Positions 15,938 to 26,531 of a stretch of DNA of 64,000 nucleotides are shown here, piece by piece. The position numbers and the translations under genes were made by a program. Below the pieces are notes generated by a model. The model did no database searches, was not told the origin of the DNA, and saw only the letters and a list, made by a program, of their open reading frames with translations. This DNA comes from Paenibacillus xylanilyticus (lineage in GTDB: Bacteria; Bacillota; Bacilli; Paenibacillales; Paenibacillaceae), in assembly GCF_013359935.1 (NCBI RefSeq), contig NZ_JABMCB010000170.1, forward strand, positions 1 through 64,000, written 5' to 3'. Within the stretch, counting starts at the first letter, position 1. Each line of letters opens with the position of its first letter.

Positions 15938-17653
15938 ATGATGTGGTCCAAAATTTTATCGTACGTGCCTGAATGGTCCATGTGGATGCAAGCTTTTTTA
16001 GTGTTCAGTATCCCACTTGCGATATTAAAAGCAAGCCGCTGGATTCGATCCTCGATCAAAAGAGGAACATTCAGCAAACCCGATTCTCAGCAGAAGCAAG
16101 GGGCCGCTTCTTCCTCATCCAATAGTGCCGACCAAGCACAGGGAAGCGAAACCGGAGAATATGCAAATATTAAACTTACCGGAAACTATGCTACAGATCT
16201 GATTAGTTCAAGAGAAACCTTTGGTCAGAACGCCGATGTACACATCCGGGAGTTCAACATCTATGGTACGGATACACCTGCTGCTGTCATGTATGTCGAT
16301 GGTCTGGTAGATCAGGAGATGCTTGATAATCATTTGATTAAGCCGCTAATGCTTAGAGGGGTACCTGGACAGAAACAGGATGCATTCATGCATCCGGATA
16401 ATGCTCACCTGCTTAAGGGATATCTGAAAAATCATTTGCTGCCTGTCAGTCAGGTAGAGGAAACCGAATCATTGCAGGAACTTGCTCTGGCTGTGCTCTC
16501 CGGGAAAAATGCTCTGATTATGGAAGGGATGCCAGGAGCCCTCCTGATTGGGTCAGCGAAAGGGAAACAACGCAGCGTTGAAGAGCCGTTGTCTGAAGCC
16601 CTGCTCCGTGGTCCGCGAATTGGTTTTACGGAAAGTCTCAGTGATAATACGGGGGTACTACGGCGATATGGAAGTAACCAGAGCCTGTTCATAAAGAAAT
16701 ATGAAGTAGGTAAACGCATTAAAAAGGATCTGGTAATTGCCTACATACAGGATATCGCTAACCCCGAGATTGTAGCTGAAGTACAAAAGCGAATCGAAAA
16801 GTTGGATATGGACGCCATGTTGGAATCAGGGTATGTAGAGCAGCTTATTGAGGATGATCAACTGAGTCCTTTTCAACAGGTGCAAAATACCGAGAGACCG
16901 GACCGTGTTATTAGCGCATTACTTGAAGGCCGCGTTGCCATATTGCTTGATGGTACACCCTTTGCCTTGATTGTACCGACAACCTTCAGCATGCTGCTGC
17001 AATCACCTGAAGATTATTATGAGCGATGGATTCCGGGTACCTTTCTCCGCATGCTTCGTTTTTTGGCGGCCATGATTGCACTTCTTGCGCCTGCCTTGTA
17101 TATCTCGTTTATCTCCTTTCATCCTGGTCTCATTCCGACCAAACTGGCTTTGACGATTATTGAGACGCGAAAAGGAGTACCGTTTCCCTCCATTATTGAA
17201 GCCCTCATTATGGAGACGGCCATTGAGATTTTGCGTGAAGCCGGCATACGTTTGCCGAAACCGATTGGACCTGCGATGGGGATCGTCGGTGGTCTCATTA
17301 TTGGGGATGCGGCTGTACAGGCAGGGATTGTCAGTCCGTTTCTGGTTATTGTCGTTGCAGTTACGGCAATTTCGTCATTCTCCATTCCGACGTACAGCGC
17401 AGGGATTACGCTGCGGATTCTGCGTTTCATCGGCATGTTTAGTGCGGCTGTACTTGGCTTGTACGGGGTCGTTTTGTTTATCCTGCTGCTATGCAGTCAT
17501 CTTGCACGGTTACAGAGCTTTGGCGTACCATATGTCAGCCCGAGTGTTCCTTACAGATTGTCGGACTGGAAGGACTTTCTGATCAGGTCACCAATGAACA
17601 TGATGAAGAAACGACCTTTAATGATGAAACCCAAAGATCAGGATCGCAAGTAA
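15938..17653 (+). CDS. GerA-family spore germination receptor subunit A
   Basis: A 571-aa protein of the GerAA/GerKA family. The large N-terminal cytoplasmic domain includes a low-complexity serine/glutamine stretch at about 45-70 and the blocks [20 protein letters not shown] and [20 protein letters not shown]. The C-terminal half has about five membrane segments (after PEDYYERW) with [20 protein letters not shown]. With the AB and AC subunits it forms a nutrient germinant receptor in the spore inner membrane. It is the first gene of a three-gene operon. Two in-frame ATGs (15938, 15941) share a ggggtgagg site, so the start is uncertain by one codon. Confidence 0.92.
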   Translation: MMWSKILSYVPEWSMWMQAFLVFSIPLAILKASRWIRSSIKRGTFSKPDSQQKQGAASSSSNSADQAQGSETGEYANIKLTGNYATDLISSRETFGQNADVHIREFNIYGTDTPAAVMYVDGLVDQEMLDNHLIKPLMLRGVPGQKQDAFMHPDNAHLLKGYLKNHLLPVSQVEETESLQELALAVLSGKNALIMEGMPGALLIGSAKGKQRSVEEPLSEALLRGPRIGFTESLSDNTGVLRRYGSNQSLFIKKYEVGKRIKKDLVIAYIQDIANPEIVAEVQKRIEKLDMDAMLESGYVEQLIEDDQLSPFQQVQNTERPDRVISALLEGRVAILLDGTPFALIVPTTFSMLLQSPEDYYERWIPGTFLRMLRFLAAMIALLAPALYISFISFHPGLIPTKLALTIIETRKGVPFPSIIEALIMETAIEILREAGIRLPKPIGPAMGIVGGLIIGDAAVQAGIVSPFLVIVVAVTAISSFSIPTYSAGITLRILRFIGMFSAAVLGLYGVVLFILLLCSHLARLQSFGVPYVSPSVPYRLSDWKDFLIRSPMNMMKKRPLMMKPKDQDRK

Positions 17654-17692
17654 TAAGGACAAGGCTATGAAACTGATGAAGAGGTGAAACCG

Positions 17693-18793
17693 ATGAAGTC
17701 TTCCTACACGCCCATAACAACAACTCAGGCTGCGATCTTGATCATCAACTACATGCTGGGAGCAGGCATCCTGACCTTGCCGCGGACAACCGTGGAAGCA
17801 GTGGATACACCTGATGTCTGGATTTCCATTATGATCTCGGGTTTGGTTATCATGCTCATTGGTTTTATGATGGTCCTATTATGCCGGAGATTTCCGGGAA
17901 AAACGGTGTTCCAGTTTGTCCCGGAAATTACCGGCAAGTGGATTGCCTTGTTGTTCAGTATGGCGATCATCCTGTTCTTTCTCATTATCTCTGCATTTGA
18001 AGTAAGGGTTTTGGCGGAGGCGACCAATTTATATCTGCTCGAGCGTACGCCGACATGGGCGATTGTGATGGGGTTTATGTGGATTGGGATCTACCTCATA
18101 TCGGGCGGTCTGAATGCGATCGTCCGGTTGTTTGAGATTATTCTGCCTATCACAATTGTTATCTTTGTCATAGCGATCCTGCTTAGCAGCAAAGTATTTG
18201 AAATTAACAATCTGAGACCTGTGCTTGGCGATGGGTTTATGCCGGTTATAAAAGGATTGAAGCCTTCGCTTCTCGCGTTTACAGGTTATGAAATCATGTT
18301 TGTCATCATGGCGTATATGAAGAGTCCCGAAAAGGGAAATAAGGCGATTATTTGGGGAACAGCTATTCCTACGTTGATATATCTGGTTACGGTCGTTATG
18401 GTTGTGGGCAGCTTGTCCATTAATGGGATGAAGACCAGAACGTGGCCTACACTCGATTTAATGCGAAGTTTTGAGATCCAGGGATTGATATTTGAACGGT
18501 TCGAATCGTTACTGCTGGTAATCTGGATTATGCAGATCTTCTCTACTTTCACCATTACACTGTACGCCGCTTCCATAGGATGCGCTCAATTGTTCAAACG
18601 AAAGGAAATACTGGGAGTCATGTTTATATTAGTTTCTTTTATTTATCTTGTTGCCTTTCTTCCAAACGATGTAAACGAGACTTTCGCATTAGGAGATTTT
18701 GTGGGGAAAGCATCCATATATCTATTTGGAATCCTTCCAACCCTTTTATTGCTGATAAGTCTTGTTCGCAAGAAGGGAGGCGGGAAGCAATGA
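17693..18793 (+). CDS. GerAB-type endospore germination permease
   Basis: A 366-aa integral membrane protein with about ten segments, from the GerAB/ArcD/ProY branch of the APC superfamily. It starts TPITTTQAAILIINYMLGAG, where the family has its first broken helix, and contains PSLLAFTGYEIMFVIMAYMK. GerAB subunits bind the germinant amino acid or sugar. The ATG at 17693 follows agaggtg at 6 bases. It overlaps the lipoprotein gene by four bases (ATGA), so the genes are translationally coupled. Confidence 0.92.
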   Translation: MKSSYTPITTTQAAILIINYMLGAGILTLPRTTVEAVDTPDVWISIMISGLVIMLIGFMMVLLCRRFPGKTVFQFVPEITGKWIALLFSMAIILFFLIISAFEVRVLAEATNLYLLERTPTWAIVMGFMWIGIYLISGGLNAIVRLFEIILPITIVIFVIAILLSSKVFEINNLRPVLGDGFMPVIKGLKPSLLAFTGYEIMFVIMAYMKSPEKGNKAIIWGTAIPTLIYLVTVVMVVGSLSINGMKTRTWPTLDLMRSFEIQGLIFERFESLLLVIWIMQIFSTFTITLYAASIGCAQLFKRKEILGVMFILVSFIYLVAFLPNDVNETFALGDFVGKASIYLFGILPTLLLLISLVRKKGGGKQ

Positions 18794-19992
18794 GTATACC
18801 TTGGAAGAAATTAATGCTGTTTTCTGTATCGTTATGTATGCTGTTTACGCAAACCGGATGCTGGAGCAGCAAAGAGATCGAGGATCTGGGCGTCTATGTG
18901 GCGCTGGGGATTGATGTCGCCGAGCAAACCGAATTTGAAAAGGATGTAAACGCCCGTGGGGGTCATTATCCCAAAGAGGATAATGTAACCGCCACTGTGC
19001 AAATTGTACCTAAGGATTCCTCTAAGCCAAATAGCCAACAAGGTTCTCCAGCATCCGGGAAATCCTATTTCAATGAACAATTGACGGGGGATTCTCTATT
19101 AGAAATTTTTCGTCAGTTTGCACTCCGAAGGGATCGCCCCCTTATCGGGCATCACTTGAAAGTTATCGTCGTTTCGCAGGAAGTTTCGCGGAAATACAGT
19201 TTGGAACAATTACTTGATTTTGTATTACGTGATAACGATATCCGGCCAAGCTGCCTGGTCGTCGTGAGTGATGGAAAAGCCATTGATGCATTACACTCCA
19301 ATGATCCCAGTGAAATCCCGGCATTTTACCTGACAGGTCTTGTAGACAATTCATACTTGTCCAACAAAATCATGCCTGCCGTGTCACTGGCCAAGCTGGA
19401 CGCAACCATGCAGTCGGGCCGAAGCTTTCTCCTGCAGAACGTGATCTCATATAAAGGAGAACATAAATTTTCAGGGGCTGGGATATATGACTCGAAGAGT
19501 AAACGCCTTATTGGAACGTTAAGCCAAGTAGATCTCGAAGGATTGTCGTGGATTCAGGAAAGGCCTAAGGGAGGCGTATTAAAAACATATGAGGAACGAA
19601 CCGGGAGTACGATTGTATATGAAATTAAGCATACCAAAGGCAAAATTATTCCTACAGTCCATGGGGACGAGATCTCTTTTCATGTCAAGGTGGAATCGGA
19701 AGGTTGGTTTATGGAAGATTGGGCTGTTCCCGAAGTAGAGGGAAACGAAGAATACATTCACAAATTGGAGAATGATTTTAAAAAAATCGCTGAACAGCAG
19801 GTAAAACAGGCGCTAGATAAAATTCAGCATAAGTACAAGGTGGATGTTGGCGGGTTTGGCGAGAAATTGCGCATTAAATATCCAAAAGTATGGAAGAAGG
19901 TTAAATCGGATTGGGATAAAACATTCAGTGAAATCCCGATTACCTATGATATCAAAATCAAAATCAAGAACCAGGGATCATCGACAGAGTAA
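18790..19992 (+). CDS. Ger(x)C-family spore germination lipoprotein
   Basis: A 400-aa protein with a signal peptide ending in the lipobox FTQTGCWSSKEIEDLG; Cys is at about residue 21 and W-x-x-x-E-I/L is typical of GerAC. It is the outer-face lipoprotein subunit of the germinant receptor. The DRPLIGHHLKVIVVSQ block and the C-terminal DVGGFGEKLRIKYPKVW segment are family features. The start overlaps the permease stop (ATGA). A terminator at 20008 ends the operon. The germinant cannot be read from sequence. Confidence 0.92.
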   Translation: MSIPWKKLMLFSVSLCMLFTQTGCWSSKEIEDLGVYVALGIDVAEQTEFEKDVNARGGHYPKEDNVTATVQIVPKDSSKPNSQQGSPASGKSYFNEQLTGDSLLEIFRQFALRRDRPLIGHHLKVIVVSQEVSRKYSLEQLLDFVLRDNDIRPSCLVVVSDGKAIDALHSNDPSEIPAFYLTGLVDNSYLSNKIMPAVSLAKLDATMQSGRSFLLQNVISYKGEHKFSGAGIYDSKSKRLIGTLSQVDLEGLSWIQERPKGGVLKTYEERTGSTIVYEIKHTKGKIIPTVHGDEISFHVKVESEGWFMEDWAVPEVEGNEEYIHKLENDFKKIAEQQVKQALDKIQHKYKVDVGGFGEKLRIKYPKVWKKVKSDWDKTFSEIPITYDIKIKIKNQGSSTE

Positions 19993-20007
19993 TATCAGGA
20001 CAAAAAG

Positions 20008-20053
20008 ACAGCCTCTTTGGATCCTTAAAGGACCCCAAAAGGCTGTTTTTTTT
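20008..20053. terminator. Terminator between convergent operons
   Basis: The stem acagcct...ggatcc / ggacc...aggctgt has a tttttttt tail, placed between the Ger operon and the ABC permease gene. Confidence 0.8.
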
Positions 20054-20067
20054 GCATATTGTCAATG

Positions 20068-22470
20068 TTATTCAATAACCAGCATACGTGGCGATGTTTC
20101 ATGAATCACACGGGAAGAGAACCAGGAGCCAAGGGCTGCTGCAATCATGCTTATGCAAGCGAATAGACCAATTCCACCCCAATGGAGAATAAGGGGAAGC
20201 TGAACAATACCGTAACCCGCAAGGACCATTTCAAGTAGAATAGGCAGCAAATACACTCCTACCAGGATTCCAAGTATAGCACCAATGGCAGAAAGGGCTG
20301 CCACTCCCATTGCAACGGACACTCGAATACGCCGGGATGTCATACCAATCGATTGGTAAATTCCGTAGGTTCTGCTTTCTTTGCGGATACTAATCCGGCA
20401 GGTACTGAAGATGATAATAAATGTAACCAGGAGGAATAGCAGCCCGATTAGGCTCATGGGGTAGATCAGGACGGCTGCCGCTTCTGCGTAGACCGAATCA
20501 AGCAGTGTCTTCTGAGTTACGACCGAAGCGGAATCTTTAAATTGGTCATTTAATTCCTCGGCGACCTGATTGGCTTGCATGGGATCATTCAGATTAATGA
20601 ATACAGCATCAAAGTCACCAAAATTCGGATGTATGGCGCTCATGGCCGCCGTCGTAATCCGCCCCGAGATAGACATGTTGGCGATGGCTTGATAGATGCC
20701 TGTGATGAGGAATGTGCGCTTTTCTCCCTCAATATAAAGTTCCAAGAAGTCACCCGGCTCTTTGTTTAATGTTCTCGCTACACTTACCCCGATGGCAATT
20801 TCATTTTCCTGTTGTGGATTTCTCCCCTGCAGTGTTTCAAATCCAAGTTCCTGATAGCTTCCATCCAGTACACTTAGAGCTAGGCTGGTAGATTGCCCCT
20901 GCATATCAGCAGAAGAATCTGGATGAAGTACACCCGTGATGTTTCCTTGCCAGCCCACATTTTTAATTCTTGAATCTTCTTGTAACCTTTGCTTTAGTTC
21001 GTCTTTGGGAAAGGTGCTCTTATTCACAACTACAGCGGCAATGTTGGCATTGTCATAGCCCCATTTGGGAGATGTCTGAACAATTCCGGTGATACTGGTT
21101 AACAGAACATATCCTAAAACCAGTACGGATGAGGCAATGGTCGTCAGCAGAAGCATGAGAATGGAACTTTTGGTGTTTTTCAACAAATGGCGAAATCCGA
21201 GAACTGCAGCTACAGGCAGGCGTGTAAACCCGATTAAGCTTGCCAGCGGGGAATTCATTCTGCGTGCCAACCGGGTATGGTCCGTCTCCGACATGCCATA
21301 ACGGATGGCCTGCACTGGCTGGATCTGACGTGCTTTTCTGGCATACAGCACAACGAACAGTAGGATCAATGCGAACAGAAATACGCCCACCAGCATGGCC
21401 GAGCCTATTCCTTCGACCGACATGTCACTATTACCCACGCGAAGAGAAGACACGGAAATGTTGATGATGAATTTGGATGCCCATACACTGAATGCGAGCC
21501 CTGGAATAATGGCTATTAAGGAAAGCAATAAATATTGAATCACATAGGTGCCGATCGTTTTGGCAGAGGTTAATCCCAATGATTTGAGTATGCCAATCGT
21601 TTTGTAGTTGGCCAGAATAGCATCCGAAATCGTGAATCCTATCGTAATAAGAGCAATGGCGAGCATGACAACCCCTAGGAAAATCATGATGAATCCAACG
21701 ATCTGGTTAATGATCAGATAAAAAGAGGAAATGCCTTCAAACTCCATCTTGGTTTCCAGAAATGGTCCGCCTGCCTCAAGCGTGTAACGTTCCCAATACC
21801 TTGAATTCGAACTGTAATCGTCGAAATGGATCCCCATCATGTGATGATCGGTTCCCGCAAGTGACTGGACATCATGATGGTAATCCAAGGGATTCATCCA
21901 GATCCGTGCTGTATTGGTAAATGGTGCTCCATAAGGCACATCGACGACAATGGCGGACACTTTCAGATGCAAGGCAGTGGACCCGGTTTTGAAGCCAACT
22001 GTGTCTCCTACCGATATATCGTAGGCATTGGCCATGGATGTTGGAATCCAGACCGAACCTTGTTTTGGAGCAGCCTCAGGTGTTCCCTTGGAGAAAATAA
22101 GTTCATCTACAACCCATGGAGGAGAAGGGGTACTTATCATGTAGAGGTAAATATTAGGAATATCCATGCCATTAAAAGCAATCCCTGCTAACGCGCGATA
22201 CGTTAGCAATGAGGACACTTCAACGCCATCCTGGGAAGCCCACCAGTCGTGCACAGCCTGCGGATCATTCAGACCTTTTTCAAATGTCAGAATTTGATGC
22301 GATCCATTGGTGCGGTTGTGCATATCCCTAAACTGGTTACCCGTGTTGGCCAGGATCATGACCGCCGTAGACACGAGGAGCGTGGATAAAAGAATGAGCA
22401 GAGCGATAAAACCATTTTGTATTTTGCTCCTGCTCAGGTAGGACAGGCTAAGTTTCAACATGGCAGCCAT
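20068..22470 (-). CDS. FtsX-domain ABC transporter permease
   Basis: An 800-aa permease of the MacB/LolE (type VII ABC) class with two FtsX domains. One membrane helix near residue 20-40 precedes a large extracytoplasmic domain (about 45-255). Three helices follow at about 260-370, then a second helix (about 430-455), another external domain (about 460-660) and three final helices. Such permeases extrude peptides or lipids, or act mechanically on envelope targets. It follows its ATPase by two bases, with aaggag at 6 bases. The whole operon reads regulator, kinase, ATPase, permease. Confidence 0.87.
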   Translation of the reverse strand: MAAMLKLSLSYLSRSKIQNGFIALLILLSTLLVSTAVMILANTGNQFRDMHNRTNGSHQILTFEKGLNDPQAVHDWWASQDGVEVSSLLTYRALAGIAFNGMDIPNIYLYMISTPSPPWVVDELIFSKGTPEAAPKQGSVWIPTSMANAYDISVGDTVGFKTGSTALHLKVSAIVVDVPYGAPFTNTARIWMNPLDYHHDVQSLAGTDHHMMGIHFDDYSSNSRYWERYTLEAGGPFLETKMEFEGISSFYLIINQIVGFIMIFLGVVMLAIALITIGFTISDAILANYKTIGILKSLGLTSAKTIGTYVIQYLLLSLIAIIPGLAFSVWASKFIINISVSSLRVGNSDMSVEGIGSAMLVGVFLFALILLFVVLYARKARQIQPVQAIRYGMSETDHTRLARRMNSPLASLIGFTRLPVAAVLGFRHLLKNTKSSILMLLLTTIASSVLVLGYVLLTSITGIVQTSPKWGYDNANIAAVVVNKSTFPKDELKQRLQEDSRIKNVGWQGNITGVLHPDSSADMQGQSTSLALSVLDGSYQELGFETLQGRNPQQENEIAIGVSVARTLNKEPGDFLELYIEGEKRTFLITGIYQAIANMSISGRITTAAMSAIHPNFGDFDAVFINLNDPMQANQVAEELNDQFKDSASVVTQKTLLDSVYAEAAAVLIYPMSLIGLLFLLVTFIIIFSTCRISIRKESRTYGIYQSIGMTSRRIRVSVAMGVAALSAIGAILGILVGVYLLPILLEMVLAGYGIVQLPLILHWGGIGLFACISMIAAALGSWFSSRVIHETSPRMLVIE

Positions 22471-22472
22471 CG

Positions 22473-23231
22473 CTACTCCTTCCCCGATACAAACGCAAAT
22501 ATGATGGCTTCACGGTCATGCATCTGATGTTCATTATATTTATCAAATTCGAGAACGCCTCCAACCTTGCCGTCCCGGATCAAGATAAGACGATCGGCAC
22601 GGCAGGCAGCCTGAATATCATGCGTAACCATGACAACGGACTGCCCTTTTCGGTTAATGTCGGTCAGGATGTCGAGAACAGCCTGACCATGCTCATAGTT
22701 CAGGCTGCCCGTGGGTTCATCGGCGAAGAGCACATCCGGTGTATTGATCAAAGCACGTGCAATGGCGGCTCTTTGCTGCTGACCTCCTGAAGTTTGGGAG
22801 GGGAGACGGGTGCTCTGTCCGTCAATATCCAAGGCTTTCATCAGTTGGGCGGCCCGGATTTGAATTTCATTCTTTTTGGTTCCGGCAATGTATCCCGGCA
22901 ATGCAATGTTCTCTTTGATGGAGAGATCCGGTACCAGATTGATGCTCTGATAGATATAACCAATACGGCGAGTGCGGAAATCGGACATTTCCCGTTCGCT
23001 GTAAGCATCAATCCGTTGATCGTAAAAATAAACCTCACCGGCAGTCACATGATCCAGACCACTCAGCAGATAGAGCAGGGTGGATTTGCCTGAACCCGAG
23101 TTACCCATGATGACCGTGAAGTCTTCTTCATAGATATCGAGATCCACATTGCGTATGGCATGATATTGCTCTGGGCCAGTGCTGTATGTTTTGCATAGGT
23201 TATGGGCACGAATAATGGTTGTTTTGGTCAA
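22473..23231 (-). CDS. ABC transporter ATP-binding protein (MacB/LolD type)
   Basis: A 252-aa ATPase with Walker A MGNSGSGKST, a Q-loop (YIYQSINLVPDLS), signature TSGGQQQRAAIARAL (T replacing the usual L), Walker B VLFADEPTGSLN and H-loop VTHD. It is the energising partner of the FtsX permease directly downstream. A TTG at 23231 fits gagggag at 8 bases; a GTG at 23240 overlaps that site. Confidence 0.88.
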   Translation of the reverse strand: MTKTTIIRAHNLCKTYSTGPEQYHAIRNVDLDIYEEDFTVIMGNSGSGKSTLLYLLSGLDHVTAGEVYFYDQRIDAYSEREMSDFRTRRIGYIYQSINLVPDLSIKENIALPGYIAGTKKNEIQIRAAQLMKALDIDGQSTRLPSQTSGGQQQRAAIARALINTPDVLFADEPTGSLNYEHGQAVLDILTDINRKGQSVVMVTHDIQAACRADRLILIRDGKVGGVLEFDKYNEHQMHDREAIIFAFVSGKE

Positions 23232-23354
23232 GCAGATCACTCCCTCAGGTGCAGTATACGATTTATTCTAGCGGGGTCATGTTGAGGAAGTCTTATCAAA
23301 TTATGAATAAAGTATTACAGGGCCAGATGTCAGCTTGAACGGTTTATGGAAAAC

Positions 23355-24794
23355 TTAGCAGATCGGCAGACTGAATTGAAAGATGGTTCCCTGCCCCTCT
23401 TTGCTTGAGAAGGAAATACGTCCGCCGTGTGCCTCCACAATATTTTTGCAAATGGATAAGCCGAGGCCTGCGCCATCCTGCACACGACTGTACACAGGAG
23501 ACGCCTGTCCCCGGAAATATCGTTCGAATACAAAAGGCATATCCTGTGGCTGTATTCCCTGGCCGGTATCCGCGATCTTTACAATGAACTGATCCGCATC
23601 GAGCTCTGTAAGGACACGAATGACATCTCCGGGACGGGTGTTTTTCAGTGCATTGGATATGAGATTGGACAGAACTTGCTCGATCCTTGTCGTATCCATA
23701 CGGACTAATACATTTGGGACGGAATCTGGTGTTTCATACGTTAGGCCTTTAATTTTGACAGCATGTCCAAACGATTCAAGCATGGCTTCGAAGACGGGAC
23801 CACTATAAACTTCGCGCGGCTCCACGGATATCTGACCTAGCTCTTGAAGCGCATGGATTAACAGATCCTCAACCAGCTGGGCTGTTTTGTCCGTGTGGGT
23901 TTGCATGATTCTCATATATTCCATGAGTGTTTTCTCATCTGTACATATGCCTTCGATTATGGCTTCAATGTATGCCTTAATCGTTGTAATGGGCGTTTTG
24001 ATATCATGAGAAATGTTGGTGATGAGTTCCTTTTGTGCCTGTTCCTGCTGAGTGCGTTGTTCACTTAAGAACTTGATTTCGGTCCGCATCAGATCAAACA
24101 TTGCATATAGTTCGCCTATTTCATCTGCATGTTGATATTGAATATGTTGATCGTATTGTCCTTTGAGAATGGACTCGGCATGATGCTGAAGCATGTTTAC
24201 AGGAGACAGTAACCGCTTATGCAGATTGCGATGCATGGAGATCAGGAGAGTCCCCAAGATAAGAGCAATAATGAGTGAGATGCCTACAGCCAAAAGGGGA
24301 AGCATTGAAGAAGGCTGTACCGTAACCATCGCTTTAGGAATAGTAAAAATGGCATTACCGATCTGCTTTCCCTCAGCAGCAGGTATGACAGGGAAAGCAA
24401 TATCCAACAGATCCTCTCCATCCTTGGCATATGCGGCATGGTTCAGATCATAATGCAAAGCGGATGCCAGTTGAATATGCTGCCCTTCAGAGGATGGGTT
24501 GGAAGATAGCATGATTTTCCCGTCCAATCCGGCAAAGGAAAGCCGCAGGCCTTGTTCTCTGGCCATGGAACGAACGCTTTCCTGAATTTCGGGTGTGTTT
24601 AGTTGATGATAATTACGCTCTATAGCAAGCATAACTGGATTGACCCTGAGTCGGACCTGATTAATAGATAAATTAGACTCGCCTGTATCGTTAACTAATC
24701 GATCCACCGCAAGTGTCAGGCTGCTTCCAAGCAGCAGCATAAGCAAAATCAGTGTAGTGGTCAGCCAGCGTTTGGACCCATTAAATAATGACAT
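23355..24794 (-). CDS. Sensor histidine kinase
   Basis: A 479-aa membrane kinase. Helices at about 11-30 and 164-187 bracket an extracellular sensor of about 130 residues, followed by a HAMP linker. The HisKA segment has phospho-acceptor His263 in NISHDIKTPITTIKAY. The ATPase domain shows SNLISNALKNT (N box), VKIADTGQGI (G1), FERYFRG and GAGLGLSICKNIVEAHGG (G2). It partners the OmpR-type regulator just upstream and probably reports on an envelope signal handled by the downstream ABC exporter. Confidence 0.9.
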   Translation of the reverse strand: MSLFNGSKRWLTTTLILLMLLLGSSLTLAVDRLVNDTGESNLSINQVRLRVNPVMLAIERNYHQLNTPEIQESVRSMAREQGLRLSFAGLDGKIMLSSNPSSEGQHIQLASALHYDLNHAAYAKDGEDLLDIAFPVIPAAEGKQIGNAIFTIPKAMVTVQPSSMLPLLAVGISLIIALILGTLLISMHRNLHKRLLSPVNMLQHHAESILKGQYDQHIQYQHADEIGELYAMFDLMRTEIKFLSEQRTQQEQAQKELITNISHDIKTPITTIKAYIEAIIEGICTDEKTLMEYMRIMQTHTDKTAQLVEDLLIHALQELGQISVEPREVYSGPVFEAMLESFGHAVKIKGLTYETPDSVPNVLVRMDTTRIEQVLSNLISNALKNTRPGDVIRVLTELDADQFIVKIADTGQGIQPQDMPFVFERYFRGQASPVYSRVQDGAGLGLSICKNIVEAHGGRISFSSKEGQGTIFQFSLPIC

Positions 24795-24818
24795 GCAGGT
24801 TGTCGTCTCCCATCTTTC

Positions 24819-25517
24819 TTATTCATGGTTAAATTTGTAGCCAACACCCCAGACTGTCTTCAAAACGGTTGGATGGGAGGGGGAAGCCTCAATTTTTTCT
24901 CTCAGTCTTCGAATATATACCGTAACGGTATTTTCATCTCCGTAAGCATCATACCCCCAGACTGCATCCAGTAACTGTGACTTGGAAAACACCTGATTTT
25001 TGTGGCTGGCCAGGTAGTACAGCAGCTCGAATTCCTTGGCAGAAAGTGAAACTTCATTTCCGCTCAGCGTAACCTTGTACGCTTTTTTGTCGATCACCAG
25101 GTTGGACAGACGAAGGAGATGTGCCTCATCACGTTCGGATGCAAGACTGTCATACCGTCTGAAATGGGCATTGATGCGCGCAAGCAGCTCACTCAGGGAA
25201 AAGGGTTTGGTCATATAATCATCTGCCCCAAAACCCAAACCGAGCACCTTGTCCGTATCGCTTCCTCTTGCACTCAGGATGAGAATGGGAATGTTATTTC
25301 TTCGTCTTATTTCACGACATACATCGATACCGTCCATATCCGGAAGCATTATGTCCAGAATAATATAGTCCGGTTGAAGCATGTCCATCATGTATAATCC
25401 ATCTTGCCCAGTGGCTGCTACTGCGGCGTCGTATTGATTTTTGTTCAGATAGTCTCTTATAATGCGTGAAATGTCCTGCTCGTCTTCAATAATGAGTATT
25501 TTCCGTGGAACATGCAT
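24819..25517 (-). CDS. OmpR-family response regulator
   Basis: A 232-aa protein with a receiver domain (acidic pair Glu11/Asp12, phospho-acceptor Asp55 in YIILDIMLPD, Lys in TKPFSLSEL) and a winged-helix DNA-binding domain (SAKEFELLYYLASH, VTVYIRRLREKIE, VWGVGYKF). It is first in the four-gene operon. The ATG has ttggag at 8 bases. It likely activates its own operon. Confidence 0.9.
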   Translation of the reverse strand: MHVPRKILIIEDEQDISRIIRDYLNKNQYDAAVAATGQDGLYMMDMLQPDYIILDIMLPDMDGIDVCREIRRRNNIPILILSARGSDTDKVLGLGFGADDYMTKPFSLSELLARINAHFRRYDSLASERDEAHLLRLSNLVIDKKAYKVTLSGNEVSLSAKEFELLYYLASHKNQVFSKSQLLDAVWGYDAYGDENTVTVYIRRLREKIEASPSHPTVLKTVWGVGYKFNHE

Positions 25518-25648
25518 ATGTATCGCTCCAATTAAGGTTGATGGAAATTCCGCTAATGATGTATGAATCTGTAAGTTGCTATGGTTTTAACTATACAGGG
25601 TTATGTGAGAGGAGTCATGAGTAAATTTAGAGCATTAAAAATGGTAAA

Positions 25649-25689
25649 GAACCCATAAACGTTACCTGTCTACAGGTCGTCATGGGTTC
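25649..25689 (-). terminator. Probable terminator of the AraC gene
   Basis: Nested hairpin with outer arms GAACCCAT/ATGGGTTC and inner arms ACCTGT/ACAGGT. On the minus strand it is followed by a T-rich stretch. Confidence 0.5.
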
Positions 25690-25703
25690 GTGATTTGAGA
25701 TCA

Positions 25704-26531
25704 TTATACACGCTCTAGATCAAAAGAAGGGTGAGACTGGGACTTCAAATATTCCAAGGGAGACATCCCGAAGTGAGCCCGGAATACCCGGTGGAAATAG
25801 GAATAGCTGGCAAAGCCGCATGTCTCGGCAATATGCTCCAGTGTCATCTCACTGTACTTCATGCGTTCCAGAGCCACATTCAGACGAATTTCAATGGCGT
25901 ACTGGATCATGGTTTTGCCGTAGTGCTCCTTGAATAGCCGCACTGCGCGAGACAGGCTTAATCCTGCATAACGAGCGGCCTCTTCGAGTTTGAACGTGAC
26001 AGTTGCGTGTTCCTCAATGAAACGCTTCAGTTTCAGGGCTGAGGAGACACTTCGATCCGTCTGAAGATTTTCATTGATAGCCCGGTCGATGTATAGACAG
26101 AGTCCGCGCAGCAGCACATCTTTTAACTCCGCGTTCTCCTCAAGAGGTCCCCGGCGCTTTTCCAGCAAAAGATTACGCCAGAGGCTGACCAGCTTATCAT
26201 CCAGACCAATGCGGTTCACGGTAGGGCGCTGGATTCGTTTCCACCACTGATCAATCCATGATCCTTCACAGAACAAATAATAATCCCCGCTGGATAATCG
26301 GCCTTCCTTGTGCGGTTCTTCGACCACGAGATGATAGTCATCACCTGGTTTCAATAAAAGCAAATCTCCGCTGGTCATCTTAAATTCCTCATCCTGCACA
26401 TATACCTTGCAAGAGCCTTCGGTTTGCAAACGAAACAGGTAAGTCTGCAGCTCGCCCTTCATGTTGTGGTTAAATGCCTTGTAGTGATAAGAGTAGTCAC
26501 AGATCAGTACTGAAGTCTCCATTGGTTCCAA
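25704..26531 (-). CDS. AraC-family regulator of the sugar isomerase/dehydrogenase operon
   Basis: A 275-aa regulator. The N-terminal cupin-like part contains EFKMTSGDLLLLKPGDDYHL. The C-terminal double helix-turn-helix contains FKLEEAARYAGLSLSRAVRL and MTLEHIAETCGFASYSYFHR with the final F-G-M-S-P-L-E-Y. A TTG at 26531 is preferred because ggagg lies 8 bases upstream; the ATG at 26486 also lies in frame but has no good site, and an upstream ATG precedes the ribosome binding site. It is divergent from the isomerase/dehydrogenase pair, which it probably activates. Confidence 0.85.
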   Translation of the reverse strand: MEPMETSVLICDYSYHYKAFNHNMKGELQTYLFRLQTEGSCKVYVQDEEFKMTSGDLLLLKPGDDYHLVVEEPHKEGRLSSGDYYLFCEGSWIDQWWKRIQRPTVNRIGLDDKLVSLWRNLLLEKRRGPLEENAELKDVLLRGLCLYIDRAINENLQTDRSVSSALKLKRFIEEHATVTFKLEEAARYAGLSLSRAVRLFKEHYGKTMIQYAIEIRLNVALERMKYSEMTLEHIAETCGFASYSYFHRVFRAHFGMSPLEYLKSQSHPSFDLERV

